IMG/VR virus record: IMGVR_UViG_3300032293_001347
Span: 1 to 35,788 of that record
Direction: 5' to 3' (one strand)
Length of the DNA: 35,788 nt
Source of the DNA: a virus
Part shown: positions 5,209 through 13,163 of the stretch, piece after piece
Layout of the letters: the number at the start of each line of letters is the position of its first letter
Numbering within the stretch: the first letter of the stretch is position 1
Position numbers and translations under genes: made by a program
Notes under the pieces: generated by a model
What the model was told of the DNA's origin: nothing
Seen by the model: the letters and a program-made list of their open reading frames with translations, nothing else
Databases searched by the model: none

Positions 5209-6554
5209 TGGGTGATCTGCTGGAGGGTGGTGTTGCTGAGGCGGGTGGGCCAGTAAGTGAGACGGCGGATGGTGCCGTTGAGATAACTTGAAGATAAATT
5301 AGCCCCTAGTTCAATTACATTTAGATTCGTAGCAAGATTAACAGTTGCATCAGTTCCGACTGCTGCTCCAGAAAGACTGCCTGCATAATCGTTTTCCTTG
5401 TACGTCACCGCTGCCTGTAATGGAGTAGCAGCCCAAGTGCCTATGTTTATAAACGCTGTGTCAGTGCCACCGGTCTTATTGTTTGACCAACGAGTGCTGA
5501 CATCAGCGTTTGCTCGTTTGCTAAGAAGGTTACGGTTGTTGCTAGTCCCGTCATTTACCGAAAACAAAGCTTGACCGGCAGTAGCTGGTGCAACATAAGG
5601 GGTCAAAAATGACCCGTAATAAGTACCTTCATCCTGTCGATACCAGGAGCTAAAGCTTGCGCCCGTGATGCTGGCCACGTCTGCACTGCGAGTAACTGTT
5701 GCAGTTGTGGTGGGGATGTAGCTGGTGGGGAAGGCGCCGGCTTCTAGTTGGGCGCCCCAAGCATCAATGCTTGTGCCAGAGCCAGTCCAAAAGGGGCGAA
5801 GTCTTACGGATGTCGTACTGTTTGTAGTCGTAGTAATTGCTAACCTATACCAGCCATTTAGAAATGATGTAATCGTCCCCGATGTGCCAGTGAAAGTGCC
5901 GTCATTATTGGTGCTACTTATCGAGCCGGTTGAAAGGTTAAAAACTACGCGGCCACGGTTGGTAGTTGCGCCGTCGTCAATAGAGAACGAAAGAGCTGTT
6001 ATGGTTCCTTTAACAAAAAGACTGCCAGTATAAGTGATTGCCGAAGCTGCTTTTGTTGCCGCTTGAGAAATAACAGAGGTTCCACTTGACGTAATGGTAT
6101 CAGCCGTTGATGAACCATCGGGTGCTACTCCTGTATTGGATGTAACAGTTGCCGCCGCAGTCGTCCAGGCAGCGTCTCCAAGCTCTTCACTCCGCAACAG
6201 CAAATTCGTCCTCTGCTCCTCCACCAGCAGCCCCAGGCTTTCGCCGGTTGTGGGGTTGTGGTCGAAGCGTGCCTCGTTCACCGCAGCAGTTTTTAGCCGC
6301 CCGTCGCCGGCAACATAGATGGCGGTGCTGGCGCGGGTGAAGGTAATGAGGTTTGATCCAGTAACGCTGTCAATAAGCCGCTTATTGCGGGCAAATTCTA
6401 GATCTAGTGATGGACTAGTTCCGGCAAGTTGATACAGGCGTTGTTGAATAGGCCAAGCATATGCCGCTATGGCGCCCGGTGCCGATGCTGGCCACCCCCA
6501 GCCCTGAGGAGTGGCTGATCGGCGTTGGGGCCAAAATGCTCGTGAGTTGTTCAT
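5205..6554 (-). CDS. Tail fibre/spike protein with lectin-like repeats
   Basis: 449 aa. Residues about 68-125 carry a pattern shared by many phage spike proteins: ITFTRAST, then a Gly-Asp-Gly turn, N-EARFDHNP, and LLVEEQRTNLLLRSEE. After it come two beta-rich stretches typical of concanavalin/LamG-like folds, with W-Y pairs (GWYRL, GTYYGSF) and a conserved Gly-Ala-Gln-Leu-Glu-Ala-Gly turn (GAQLEAGAFPTSYIPT). The C-terminus (LNGTIRRLTYWPTRLSNTTL) resembles the closing strand of the fold. It probably binds surface glycans. It is coupled to neighbours by TAATG upstream and ATGA downstream. The exact position on the virion is unknown. Confidence 0.72.
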   Translation of the reverse strand: MNNSRAFWPQRRSATPQGWGWPASAPGAIAAYAWPIQQRLYQLAGTSPSLDLEFARNKRLIDSVTGSNLITFTRASTAIYVAGDGRLKTAAVNEARFDHNPTTGESLGLLVEEQRTNLLLRSEELGDAAWTTAAATVTSNTGVAPDGSSTADTITSSGTSVISQAATKAASAITYTGSLFVKGTITALSFSIDDGATTNRGRVVFNLSTGSISSTNNDGTFTGTSGTITSFLNGWYRLAITTTTNSTTSVRLRPFWTGSGTSIDAWGAQLEAGAFPTSYIPTTTATVTRSADVASITGASFSSWYRQDEGTYYGSFLTPYVAPATAGQALFSVNDGTSNNRNLLSKRANADVSTRWSNNKTGGTDTAFINIGTWAATPLQAAVTYKENDYAGSLSGAAVGTDATVNLATNLNVIELGANLSSSYLNGTIRRLTYWPTRLSNTTLQQITQ

Positions 6555-6946
6555 TAAGTTAAATCACCACCCAGCGCAATAACGTTAGTGCTTTGTGAAA
6601 CTGAAGTAGTTACGCCAAGTACATGGCTTGTACTTGGAAGCACAAGGTTTGTGTATGCAGTGACGTTACGGTTTGCTTTTACCGTGGCACTAGGCGTTGC
6701 AGCGCTTACAGAGATCTGATCAAATAACCTATATGTGCTGCCCCCATCAGAACTAATAAAAATGTTTACGTTGGCGGCTGTAGTTGTGGCTGCGCATTGC
6801 ACGTCAATTTCTAATACCCGCGTGCCAGCAGCAACGCCAGTAATAAGTGTTGTGATTGTGCCAGTGCCATCAATAGCTGTATTGGCAGTTGACACGTTTG
6901 CAGCAGTTAAGCGCGGATTGGAAATGAAAGCAGGGTTGAGAGCCAT
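6554..6946 (-). CDS. Small beta-rich virion protein (130 aa)
   Basis: The protein begins MALNPAFISNPRLTAANVST and is rich in Thr, Ala, Ser and Val with alternating hydrophobics, as in small beta-sandwich structural proteins. Similar starts occur in structural-region proteins of other phages by recollection. The stop overlaps the start of the lectin-like fibre by one base. It lies in a run of distal tail genes, so a fibre accessory or decoration role is likely. No catalytic motif is visible. Confidence 0.55.
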   Translation of the reverse strand: MALNPAFISNPRLTAANVSTANTAIDGTGTITTLITGVAAGTRVLEIDVQCAATTTAANVNIFISSDGGSTYRLFDQISVSAATPSATVKANRNVTAYTNLVLPSTSHVLGVTTSVSQSTNVIALGGDLT

Positions 6947-6954
6947 GATGTACC

Positions 6955-7143
6955 TCAGACAAAGAGAGTGGACAGGTAAAGACCTAGGCCGTAGCTAGTG
7001 CCTGGTGCCCCTTGAGGGCCAGGGGACGTGGTTACTACTGCTGGGACAGCCCCGGCAGTAATGACAACTGCGGGATTTTCACCGCTGATAGCAACAACTT
7101 GCGTATCGCCGTTGTCAACAACAGTAAGTTGAACGTCTGCCAT
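6955..7143 (-). CDS. Small protein with a collagen-like Gly-Pro patch (62 aa)
   Basis: The N-terminal half is a beta-prone segment (VQLTVVDNGDTQVVAIS) and the middle has SPGPQGAPGT, a short collagen-like motif of the kind found at fibre trimer junctions. It sits between the 194-aa tail protein (gap 4 bp) and the 130-aa protein (gap 8 bp) in the same operon. It may be a small connector of a fibre trimer. Family unknown. Confidence 0.5.
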   Translation of the reverse strand: MADVQLTVVDNGDTQVVAISGENPAVVITAGAVPAVVTTSPGPQGAPGTSYGLGLYLSTLFV

Positions 7144-7147
7144 TGGA

Positions 7148-7732
7148 TTAGGTCCGTGAATATGTTTTTTCGACAGTCAATACACCTGTCAGCCAGTAGT
7201 AACGCTCGCCGCCACCACTGGTTAGGCTTACGTCATAGCCGTACCGGCCAACGCTAAAAGCCACTGTAGTGGCCGGAGTTAGCACCAGCTGGAAGGCGCC
7301 GTTGGTGGCATCAGTGATGGTTGGGGTGAATGTGCCGATGGCGGCGCCGTCCAGCAACCCCTTGATGTCTGAATCAACGACGTACCCAGTCAGGTCCATC
7401 GGTTTTGCCACGTACACTGGCAGCGTGGCGGTGCCGTGCAGTGTCAGGGCCGTGCCACCACTGGTGGCAGAGATTTTGAAGCTGTTGTTAGTAAGCCCCG
7501 AGCTGATCACGAAATAGACCGTGTTGGCGGTCATGCCACAGGGCAAAGTAGCACCAGTTCCTTCGGTGAAGATGACTTTGTCGCCAGCAACAAGACCGTG
7601 GCATGGCACGGTAAAGAGTGCGGTGGCAATCTCTACATCAGTCACCGTCTGGCGGTCCATCGTCGCTCGAAACACGGTGGTCCATGTCGCGTTCTGGTAG
7701 ACCGTAATGTCGTATGAGGCCGGTTCAATCAT
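7148..7732 (-). CDS. Baseplate/fibre attachment protein with inserted beta module
   Basis: 194 aa. The outer part (residues 5-24 and 110-194: YDITVYQNATWTTVFRA ... MDLTGYVVDSDIKG ... TDATNGAFQLVLTP ... GRYGYDVSL) is an Ig-like fold of the BppU N-terminal type, common in phage proteins that hold fibres. Between residues about 34 and 106 it is interrupted by a separate module (CHGLVAGDKVIF, P-G-T-Y-V, SGGTALTL) of the type often labelled E1-FCCH-like in phage tail proteins. A related module occurs in the tail tube protein at 21132-21890. It probably attaches a receptor-binding component. The start is ATG 7732. Confidence 0.62.
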   Translation of the reverse strand: MIEPASYDITVYQNATWTTVFRATMDRQTVTDVEIATALFTVPCHGLVAGDKVIFTEGTGATLPCGMTANTVYFVISSGLTNNSFKISATSGGTALTLHGTATLPVYVAKPMDLTGYVVDSDIKGLLDGAAIGTFTPTITDATNGAFQLVLTPATTVAFSVGRYGYDVSLTSGGGERYYWLTGVLTVEKTYSRT

Positions 7733-7767
7733 CGGAGCATCTCCGCGGCGGCAGGAGTTAGTTCAGT

Positions 7768-8127
7768 CTAAGGAACCCAGTGCAATAAACTTTCGTCCCA
7801 GCGGTATGCGCGGCCATCAGTTGGGTAGGGCTTGGGGGCATTCCACTGGCAGGTATCGGTGTTGAGATGCCAGCTGGGGTAGGGCTGTGGGGCGATGAAG
7901 GCATCAAACTCAGGGTCGTAGTGATAGCCGATACCGGCGTAGTTTTTGCGGAAGCTGGCGTTGTATGAGGTCTGACGCCATTGGGTGGTGCCGCCGTATA
8001 GCGACTGGCAGAAGGCGATGCCGACGGCTTCGGATTCAATACCGTGGTCGTCGAGGATGTTGATGTTGTCGACGACGATGACATCAATCACGATGCTGCT
8101 GGGGTCAAGCTGCGCGAAGTGTGCCAT
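7768..8127 (-). CDS. Cyanophage-type conserved tail-region protein (119 aa)
   Basis: The protein begins MAHFAQLDPSSIVIDVIVVD and carries W-RQTSYNASFRKNYAGIGY, APQPYPSW and a C-terminal YRWDESLLHWV repeat of Trp/Tyr/Pro turns. I recall this family from many marine cyanophages and pelagic phages, where it lies among tail genes and is annotated hypothetical. The tryptophan- and proline-rich turns suggest a small sugar- or protein-binding beta fold. It is coupled to the glycine-rich adhesin by TGATG. Function is unknown; family recognition is fairly firm but from memory. Confidence 0.7.
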   Translation of the reverse strand: MAHFAQLDPSSIVIDVIVVDNINILDDHGIESEAVGIAFCQSLYGGTTQWRQTSYNASFRKNYAGIGYHYDPEFDAFIAPQPYPSWHLNTDTCQWNAPKPYPTDGRAYRWDESLLHWVP

Positions 8128-8948
8128 CAGGGGGTGGTGTAGCGGATGACGACGATGCCGGAGCCGCCACCGCCAGTACCACCGGCACGTCCACCTCCAC
8201 CTCCGCCAGTGTTAATTGTGCCGGGTGTTCCAAACGAGACATTGGGTTGTACGCCGCCAGTGCCACCGCCGCCTGGCCCACCCGAACCTGGGCTTCCGTA
8301 CCCAGCGCCACCGCCCCCTCCCGCATACGCGACGCTTGTACCTGTAATCGCGCTGCTTGCTCCGCTTCCGCCGTTAGCACTTTGAATGCTGAAAGCGCTT
8401 CCGCCAGCCGCAGCAGCACCACCGCCACCGCCACCGGCATAGTCGTTACTGCCGCCGCCGTAATATCCATCCCCGCCTGCATTGCCTTGGCCGGCTGTAC
8501 CTGAAGCGCCACCTCGTGCTGCGACGTTGGTTGCTCCACCACCGCCGCCAGATCCGCCGGTAGCTGCAGTTACGTTCACGTCACCTCCGCGCCCACCACC
8601 CGTACTTGTAATGGTACTGAATGCGGAGTTGGCGCCATTTGTCGCGCCTGCGCCGCCAGCGCCTACGGTCACGGTGTAAGACCCAGTGGCCAGTGTGAGG
8701 CTTCCGGTTCTCATGCCACCAGCGCCACCGCCACCGTCCGCATAAAAGTTTGTACCGCCGCCACCACCGCCGGCTACCACGAGATATTGCACCGTGAAAC
8801 CGACAGGGACGGCGGTTACGGCGAAGGTGCCGCTGCCGGTGAAGGTATGGACGGTGTCGGCGCCAACAGTGGTGATGGTGCCGCCGGTTGCAGAGAAGGG
8901 GACGATGAAAGATGCGCCGCCCCCCAGCAGCATTTCTTGGTTAGACAT
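8127..8948 (-). CDS. Glycine-rich tail adhesin
   Basis: 273 aa. After about 50 ordinary residues comes the entry motif HTFTGSGTF followed by VQYLVVAGGGGGG, then long glycine runs separated by short loops (GGGGAGG, GGSGGGGG, GGGGGGA and more) up to GSGIVVIRY at the C-terminus. This is the phage glycine-rich domain that folds as a sandwich of polyglycine-II helices in T4-like adhesins such as S16 gp38; the loops between the glycine runs carry specificity there. It probably sits at the fibre tip. The GC-rich repeat DNA creates long false ORFs on the opposite strand. It is coupled to the fibre gene by TGATG. Confidence 0.75.
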   Translation of the reverse strand: MSNQEMLLGGGASFIVPFSATGGTITTVGADTVHTFTGSGTFAVTAVPVGFTVQYLVVAGGGGGGTNFYADGGGGAGGMRTGSLTLATGSYTVTVGAGGAGATNGANSAFSTITSTGGGRGGDVNVTAATGGSGGGGGATNVAARGGASGTAGQGNAGGDGYYGGGSNDYAGGGGGGAAAAGGSAFSIQSANGGSGASSAITGTSVAYAGGGGGAGYGSPGSGGPGGGGTGGVQPNVSFGTPGTINTGGGGGGRAGGTGGGGSGIVVIRYTTP

Positions 8949-11413
8949 CAGGTGAGGCCCGTACCGGTGATTACGAATACGTCGGCGGCCACGCAGAGAA
9001 CAGTGGCTACGCCGTAATTGGCAAGAGTACGGTTGCCGGTGGCAGTGGACCCGCCGGCCCTCAAGGTGACGCCCGCTCCCTGGGTGATTGTCTGGTTGCT
9101 GGTGGAGTTGTTAAAGATGGTGATGTTGTCGCCGATGGCGAAGATAGACGCCGGGACCGTGACGCCCCCGGTGGTGATGCTGATGTGGCGGCCCACGTCC
9201 GCAAGCACCAGCGTGTAAGCAGCGGTCTGGGCGTTTTGGGGGATCTTGCGGATGCTGCCGCTGCCGTCGGTGATCACGCCAGAGGTGGTGATTGCGCCCG
9301 TGGTGTTGATGGCAGTGCTGCCGCCGATGGTGCCGCTGGTGATGGCGGCACCACTGACCTTGCCGGCGGTGCTGATCGTGTCAAGTTTGCTGTCGGCAAT
9401 TGCGGCCGAGGCGCTGATGTCGGCGTTGGTGACAGCTCCAGTCAAGCTGAGTTTGCTGTAGGCAATCGCCGCTGATGCGTTGATGTCAGCGTTGACCACG
9501 CCGCCGGTCAAGCTCAGTTTGCTGTAGGCGATGGCAGCGCCAGACGCAATGTCTGAGTTGACGACGCTGGCAGCAAGGTTGAGTTTGCTGTATGCAAGCG
9601 CAGCGCCGGTCGCCACGTCGGCGTTGACAATGGTGCCGGTGAGGTTGAGCTTGGCATAGGCGATGCTGCCGGCCAGCATGGTGTTCGTCACGGTGGCGGT
9701 ATCACCTGAGGTGATGACCGTGCCGGAAATATCGGGCAGCGTGATGGTGCGGTCAGCCGTTGGATCGGCCACGGTCAGCGTGGTCTCGTTGGCGTCGGCG
9801 GTGGAGCCTTCCCATGTCAGGCTGCCGGTGTTGCCGATTTCAAGGTTGCCGGTGATTGTGCCACCAGCGCGATTGAGTTTTTCGGTATCAAGTTCCTCAA
9901 GTGCGGCTTGCACGTTGGACGAGGAAAGTCCGCCGCCGGGCGTGAAGGTAATGTTGTTGGCGGTTTGGGCGGCGATAGTGCCCGACACGTCGATCCAAGT
10001 CCAAGCCGTGCCGTTGGACAGGAGGTAGTCCGGCGCCTGCAAACCGACGGCTGGGGCATTGCCGCTGCCTGTGCCGCTGTTGGTGACGACAAGGTAATAG
10101 CGGTTGTTTTGTGTGGAGGCGACGGGCAGGGCAGCACCTGCGGTGAGGCCAGCGCCTGATCCCGCTGTGGTGACCGACGCGACGAGGTTGGTGCTGGCGT
10201 TATAAGTGCCTGCGTAGACAAGCTCGCCACTGGTAATGGTGACGGGCTGCCAGGCGGAACCGTCCCATAGGTATAGGTCCCCGTTGAGGGCGTCAAAGAA
10301 GAACTGCCCCGTGTAGTCAGCTGTGGGGAAAGGGACGATGCCGGCCGTGCTGCTGGCACCACCGATTTTGGTGACGCTGTTGGCGGCCAGTTTTGAACCG
10401 GCGATGGAATTGGTGCCAAACACCGAGCCGCTCAGGGTGCCGCTGGTTAGCTTTTCGGCGGGCAGGTCGGGGATGTCCGTGGTGGCTAGAGCGCTGGTGC
10501 TGACGATATGACCCTGCGCGTCAAAGCTGACCTTGGTGGCGGTGGCAGCTGTGACGGCGTTGGTGTGGTTCAGGGCACCGGCGCCGGTCACGCTTAGGCC
10601 CGTGCCGGGGAGCACTGCGCCCTTGGCGCCCGCAGTGGCGGCGGGCATGTCTGCTGCCGTGATGGCCCGGCTGCCGGTGATCAAACCTTTGGCGTTGTGG
10701 GTGACGACCGCGTAAGTGGCGGTGGCCGATACGTCTGCATCGATCTCGATGGTGTCGCCATCCATCCGCAGACCTTCGCCGTTCACAATCACGCCGCCCT
10801 TGGCGGTGTTGCTCGCGGCGGGCAGGTCGGAGCCGACGATGAGGCGGCCGGATACAGCGCCACCGCTGCCGGCGGGGCCAGCGAGAAAGATGCCACCGGT
10901 TGGGGCAGAAGCGGGGTTGACCGTCAGCGTGGCCACGTCACCGACGGTGCTGACAGTGAGCTGGATCGGGCCGGAGGTGGTGGCAACGAGTTGGTTGATG
11001 GAGCCGGCGGCCTTGAAGCTTACCCAGCTGCTGCCGTTCCAGACGTATGCCTTGTTAGTGGAGGTCTCAACGGCGAGTTGGCCTACATAGGTGCCGGTGG
11101 CGGGCAGTGCAGTGACCAGCCGCGCGGTGGAGTTGGCGGCGAGCTTGCTGTCGCTGACGGCGCCGGATGCAATCTGGGTTGCGCCGACAGCGCCGTTCAC
11201 CAGTGCGCCGCCGGGGATTTGCTGGGCGCCGAACAGGATCTTGGCGCCGGGGATGGTGGCGTCGGCAATCAGTGTGGCGCCGTTGCCAATAAGGTCGCTA
11301 ACAGTAATCTTCTTTGTTTCGCTGGCGCTACTGTCAACAACTGGCAGGAGGTCGTTGGCGGCCAGATTTGCCCCAGACAGTGCCGCTAGTTCACTAATCC
11401 TGAGGTCAGCCAT
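8948..11413 (-). CDS. Long tail fibre protein with tandem repeats
   Basis: 821 aa, low in Cys and rich in Ala, Thr, Ser and Gly. The N-terminus (ADLRISELAALSGANLAAND) resembles virion-attachment segments of cyanophage fibres. Several ATYVG/YVWNGSSW, LYLWDGSAWQPV and YLLSNGTAWTWIDVS units recur, as does KLAANS. A segment SSSNVQAALEELDTEKLN precedes four 22-residue tandem repeats (586-673) beginning Y-A/S-K-L. The C-terminal part (TVPASIFAIGDNITIFNNST) looks like a triple-beta-helix end. It is the main candidate for the shaft that carries the glycine-rich tip encoded next. Related fibres are common in cyanophages; receptor unknown. Confidence 0.8.
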   Translation of the reverse strand: MADLRISELAALSGANLAANDLLPVVDSSASETKKITVSDLIGNGATLIADATIPGAKILFGAQQIPGGALVNGAVGATQIASGAVSDSKLAANSTARLVTALPATGTYVGQLAVETSTNKAYVWNGSSWVSFKAAGSINQLVATTSGPIQLTVSTVGDVATLTVNPASAPTGGIFLAGPAGSGGAVSGRLIVGSDLPAASNTAKGGVIVNGEGLRMDGDTIEIDADVSATATYAVVTHNAKGLITGSRAITAADMPAATAGAKGAVLPGTGLSVTGAGALNHTNAVTAATATKVSFDAQGHIVSTSALATTDIPDLPAEKLTSGTLSGSVFGTNSIAGSKLAANSVTKIGGASSTAGIVPFPTADYTGQFFFDALNGDLYLWDGSAWQPVTITSGELVYAGTYNASTNLVASVTTAGSGAGLTAGAALPVASTQNNRYYLVVTNSGTGSGNAPAVGLQAPDYLLSNGTAWTWIDVSGTIAAQTANNITFTPGGGLSSSNVQAALEELDTEKLNRAGGTITGNLEIGNTGSLTWEGSTADANETTLTVADPTADRTITLPDISGTVITSGDTATVTNTMLAGSIAYAKLNLTGTIVNADVATGAALAYSKLNLAASVVNSDIASGAAIAYSKLSLTGGVVNADINASAAIAYSKLSLTGAVTNADISASAAIADSKLDTISTAGKVSGAAITSGTIGGSTAINTTGAITTSGVITDGSGSIRKIPQNAQTAAYTLVLADVGRHISITTGGVTVPASIFAIGDNITIFNNSTSNQTITQGAGVTLRAGGSTATGNRTLANYGVATVLCVAADVFVITGTGLT
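9395..9658 (-). repeat. Four tandem 66-bp repeats in the fibre gene
   Basis: Four consecutive 22-codon units encode Y[AS]KL[NS]L..., then [IV][VT]N[AS]D[IV], then an Ala-rich end (fibre residues 586-673), followed by a partial fifth unit starting DSKLD. The units match closely in protein and in DNA, the motif CTCAGTTTGCTGTAGGC recurring on the plus strand. Such units would add equal lengths of shaft, and copy number can change by recombination or polymerase slippage. Confidence 0.85.
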
Positions 11414-11437
11414 GGTCGTCTAGTGCGTACCAGTAGT

Positions 11438-12334
11438 CTACTGAGCTTTGTCTAGCAACAATACGGAGGTGGTGTCTTGCTCTAGTTGCAGGTCACTTGC
11501 ATTCTCTTGGAGGACGCGATCCTCTGTTGCCAGTTTGGCCCGCAAACGAATGGGACCAGTTGTGACAAAGTCTGCAACCACGCGCACCGGGCCGTCGGGG
11601 TCGAAACTGACGCCAGCTTGTGTCAGTACACCATCGACTTCGTACCAGAGTTCGTCGGCCGAGAGCGAGGTGTCGGCGCTGGGTGTGTTGCCGCGGGTTT
11701 TTAGATAGAACTGAGCGGCAAACTCGGAGCCAATCTCGGTGCGGAGGGCCAGCTGCAGTAGGTAGTGAGGCGCCTCTTGGATGCCGGCGGTCTTTACGTC
11801 GGTATAGTCCCAGAACGCGGTGAACTGGCCGGAGCCAGACATCAGCGTGGAGTATTGGCTGCGGAATTCGTCGGTTAGCGCTGTGGTGTCTACGGCCTCG
11901 CGGTTGGTGTTGAGTTCGTAGCTGATGCACTGCCCCAGCATCCGGGGCACGGTGTTGGCCACTTTGACGGTGATGGGGATGTCGGTGACGATGGCGGCCA
12001 AGGGGATGGCGTCCTCGGCATTGCCGGTTAGTGCGGCCGAGAAGGTGGTGTAGAGACGGATCCCGCCGAGTTCGTCGACATTGATGTACCACTTGCCGCT
12101 GGACTGGACGGTGCCATCGACCCAGCCGGCGGTGGTGACGAAGGCGAGGGTGGCGCCGTTGGTGGAGTCGATTTCCACTTGATCGCCGGACACCAGAAAT
12201 CCGGTCTCGAAGTCGAACGAGAAGCGCCGGCGGCTGGCGTTTACGTCGGCAGCATTGACGACCGACGCCTTGCCGCCCTGCGCGGACTTGCGCTTTAGGA
12301 AGACGTTGCCGTAGGTGCCGAGGTAGACGCTCAT
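11438..12334 (-). CDS. Putative tail protein (298 aa)
   Basis: The protein opens MSVYLGTYGNVFLKRKSAQG and has beta-rich motifs RRRFSFDFETGFLVSGDQVEI, GGIRLYTTF and YELNTNREAVDTTALTDEFR, then FWDYTDV and DFVTTGPIRLRA near the end. I associate this pattern with tail proteins of cyanobacterial siphoviruses; it resembles tail-tube-like proteins duplicated around the tail tip. It overlaps the 144-aa protein start/stop by four bases (ATGA). A role in the distal tail or baseplate is likely, but the exact one is unknown. Confidence 0.55.
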   Translation of the reverse strand: MSVYLGTYGNVFLKRKSAQGGKASVVNAADVNASRRRFSFDFETGFLVSGDQVEIDSTNGATLAFVTTAGWVDGTVQSSGKWYINVDELGGIRLYTTFSAALTGNAEDAIPLAAIVTDIPITVKVANTVPRMLGQCISYELNTNREAVDTTALTDEFRSQYSTLMSGSGQFTAFWDYTDVKTAGIQEAPHYLLQLALRTEIGSEFAAQFYLKTRGNTPSADTSLSADELWYEVDGVLTQAGVSFDPDGPVRVVADFVTTGPIRLRAKLATEDRVLQENASDLQLEQDTTSVLLLDKAQ

Positions 12335-12765
12335 GACAGGGCGGCAGTGGTCAGAGCGCCAGTGGTCTGGAAGCTGATCTGGGCTGTGGTGATCTCGCCG
12401 ACGCTTGCGCCGATGCTGGCGCTGGTGATGTAGGCCGAGAATGTGATGTCGTTGTTATCGGTGCCGTCGGCTAGCCGTAGGGTCATGGTCACCACGTCGG
12501 CGGTGGTGACGCCGGTGGTGCCAGCTGTGATGACCTTGGTGAGGAAATTGCTGGCGTCAATACTGCCGTCGTCTGCTTTGTAGTAGAGCAGGGTGGCGCT
12601 GCCGCTAAAGGATTGGATGCCGGGGGTGTAGCTGCGTTGGGCTTCGCCCAGCGTGGTGGTTTCCAAGACTTCTACGTCAGCCTGAAATGACCACGCCGTG
12701 ACCTTGGCCTGGGTAGTGCCGGCTAGCAAAAGGCTACCGTCGCGTCCTGTGTAAACCTTTGCCAT
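12331..12765 (-). CDS. Tail-tube-like protein (144 aa)
   Basis: The protein reads MAKVYTGRDGSLLLAGTTQA, then VTAWSFQADVEVLETTTLG, SYTPGIQSFSGSATLLYY and a C-terminal GEITTAQISFQTTGAL strand. The pattern W-S-x-V-x-x-x-E-T-T-x-L-G ... F-S-G-S is typical of phage tail tube proteins. It is small and lies far downstream of the main tube gene, next to another tail protein, so it could be a tube-like initiator or distal-tail ring. Confidence in the fold is moderate. Confidence 0.6.
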   Translation of the reverse strand: MAKVYTGRDGSLLLAGTTQAKVTAWSFQADVEVLETTTLGEAQRSYTPGIQSFSGSATLLYYKADDGSIDASNFLTKVITAGTTGVTTADVVTMTLRLADGTDNNDITFSAYITSASIGASVGEITTAQISFQTTGALTTAALS

Positions 12766-12785
12766 GACAGACCTCCCAGTTCAGT

Positions 12786-13160
12786 CTAGAGAACACCAAC
12801 AAGCTTGATTTGCACTGAGCTGATGCCGGGGCGGACGTTGGTGATCTGTGGCGGGCCGTCGTAGCGCCAACTGTTAGCGGTGGCGGCATCGAGGGCGTCG
12901 GTGTTACCCGCCCAGCCGTTCAGCGCTGTACTTGGGAGGTTGAAGGTGGTGTAGCTGCCTTTGGTTTCGTCGTAGTGATCGAGGAAAAGTTCGGCGTTGG
13001 TGTCGGTGATGTTGTCGTACTGCAGGTCTAGGGACATGCCGGTGCGGCGGTTGCCGTAGAGGATGCGGGACTCGGCGCCGGACTGTGACTTGAAGGTTTT
13101 GACCGGGTAGTCGCCTGAGCTGTAGCTGCGGCTGGTGGGGGTCAGCGTTGGGTATGCCAT
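12786..13160 (-). CDS. Putative minor tail protein (124 aa)
   Basis: The protein opens MAYPTLTPTSRSYSSGDYPV and carries RILYGNRRTGMSLDLQYDNI, ELFLDHYDETKGSYTTFNLP and a final NVRPGISSVQIKLVG. It resembles small minor tail proteins (lambda M/DUF2460-like in style) found beside the tail hub. Its start is three bases after the J-like hub stop, so it is probably in the same tail-tip complex. The exact family is not certain. Confidence 0.55.
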   Translation of the reverse strand: MAYPTLTPTSRSYSSGDYPVKTFKSQSGAESRILYGNRRTGMSLDLQYDNITDTNAELFLDHYDETKGSYTTFNLPSTALNGWAGNTDALDAATANSWRYDGPPQITNVRPGISSVQIKLVGVL

Positions 13161-13163
13161 GGT

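Noticed and set aside
8121-8679. Proline- and alanine-rich plus-strand ORFs opposite the glycine-rich adhesin
   Set aside because: Complement of GGN-rich codons gives long Pro/Ala frames; no independent signal.
10697-11389. 230-aa plus-strand ORF within the tail fibre gene
   Set aside because: Antisense shadow of the repeat-rich, GC-rich fibre gene; composition Gly/Ala/Asp-biased without any family motif, while the minus frame is a clear fibre.
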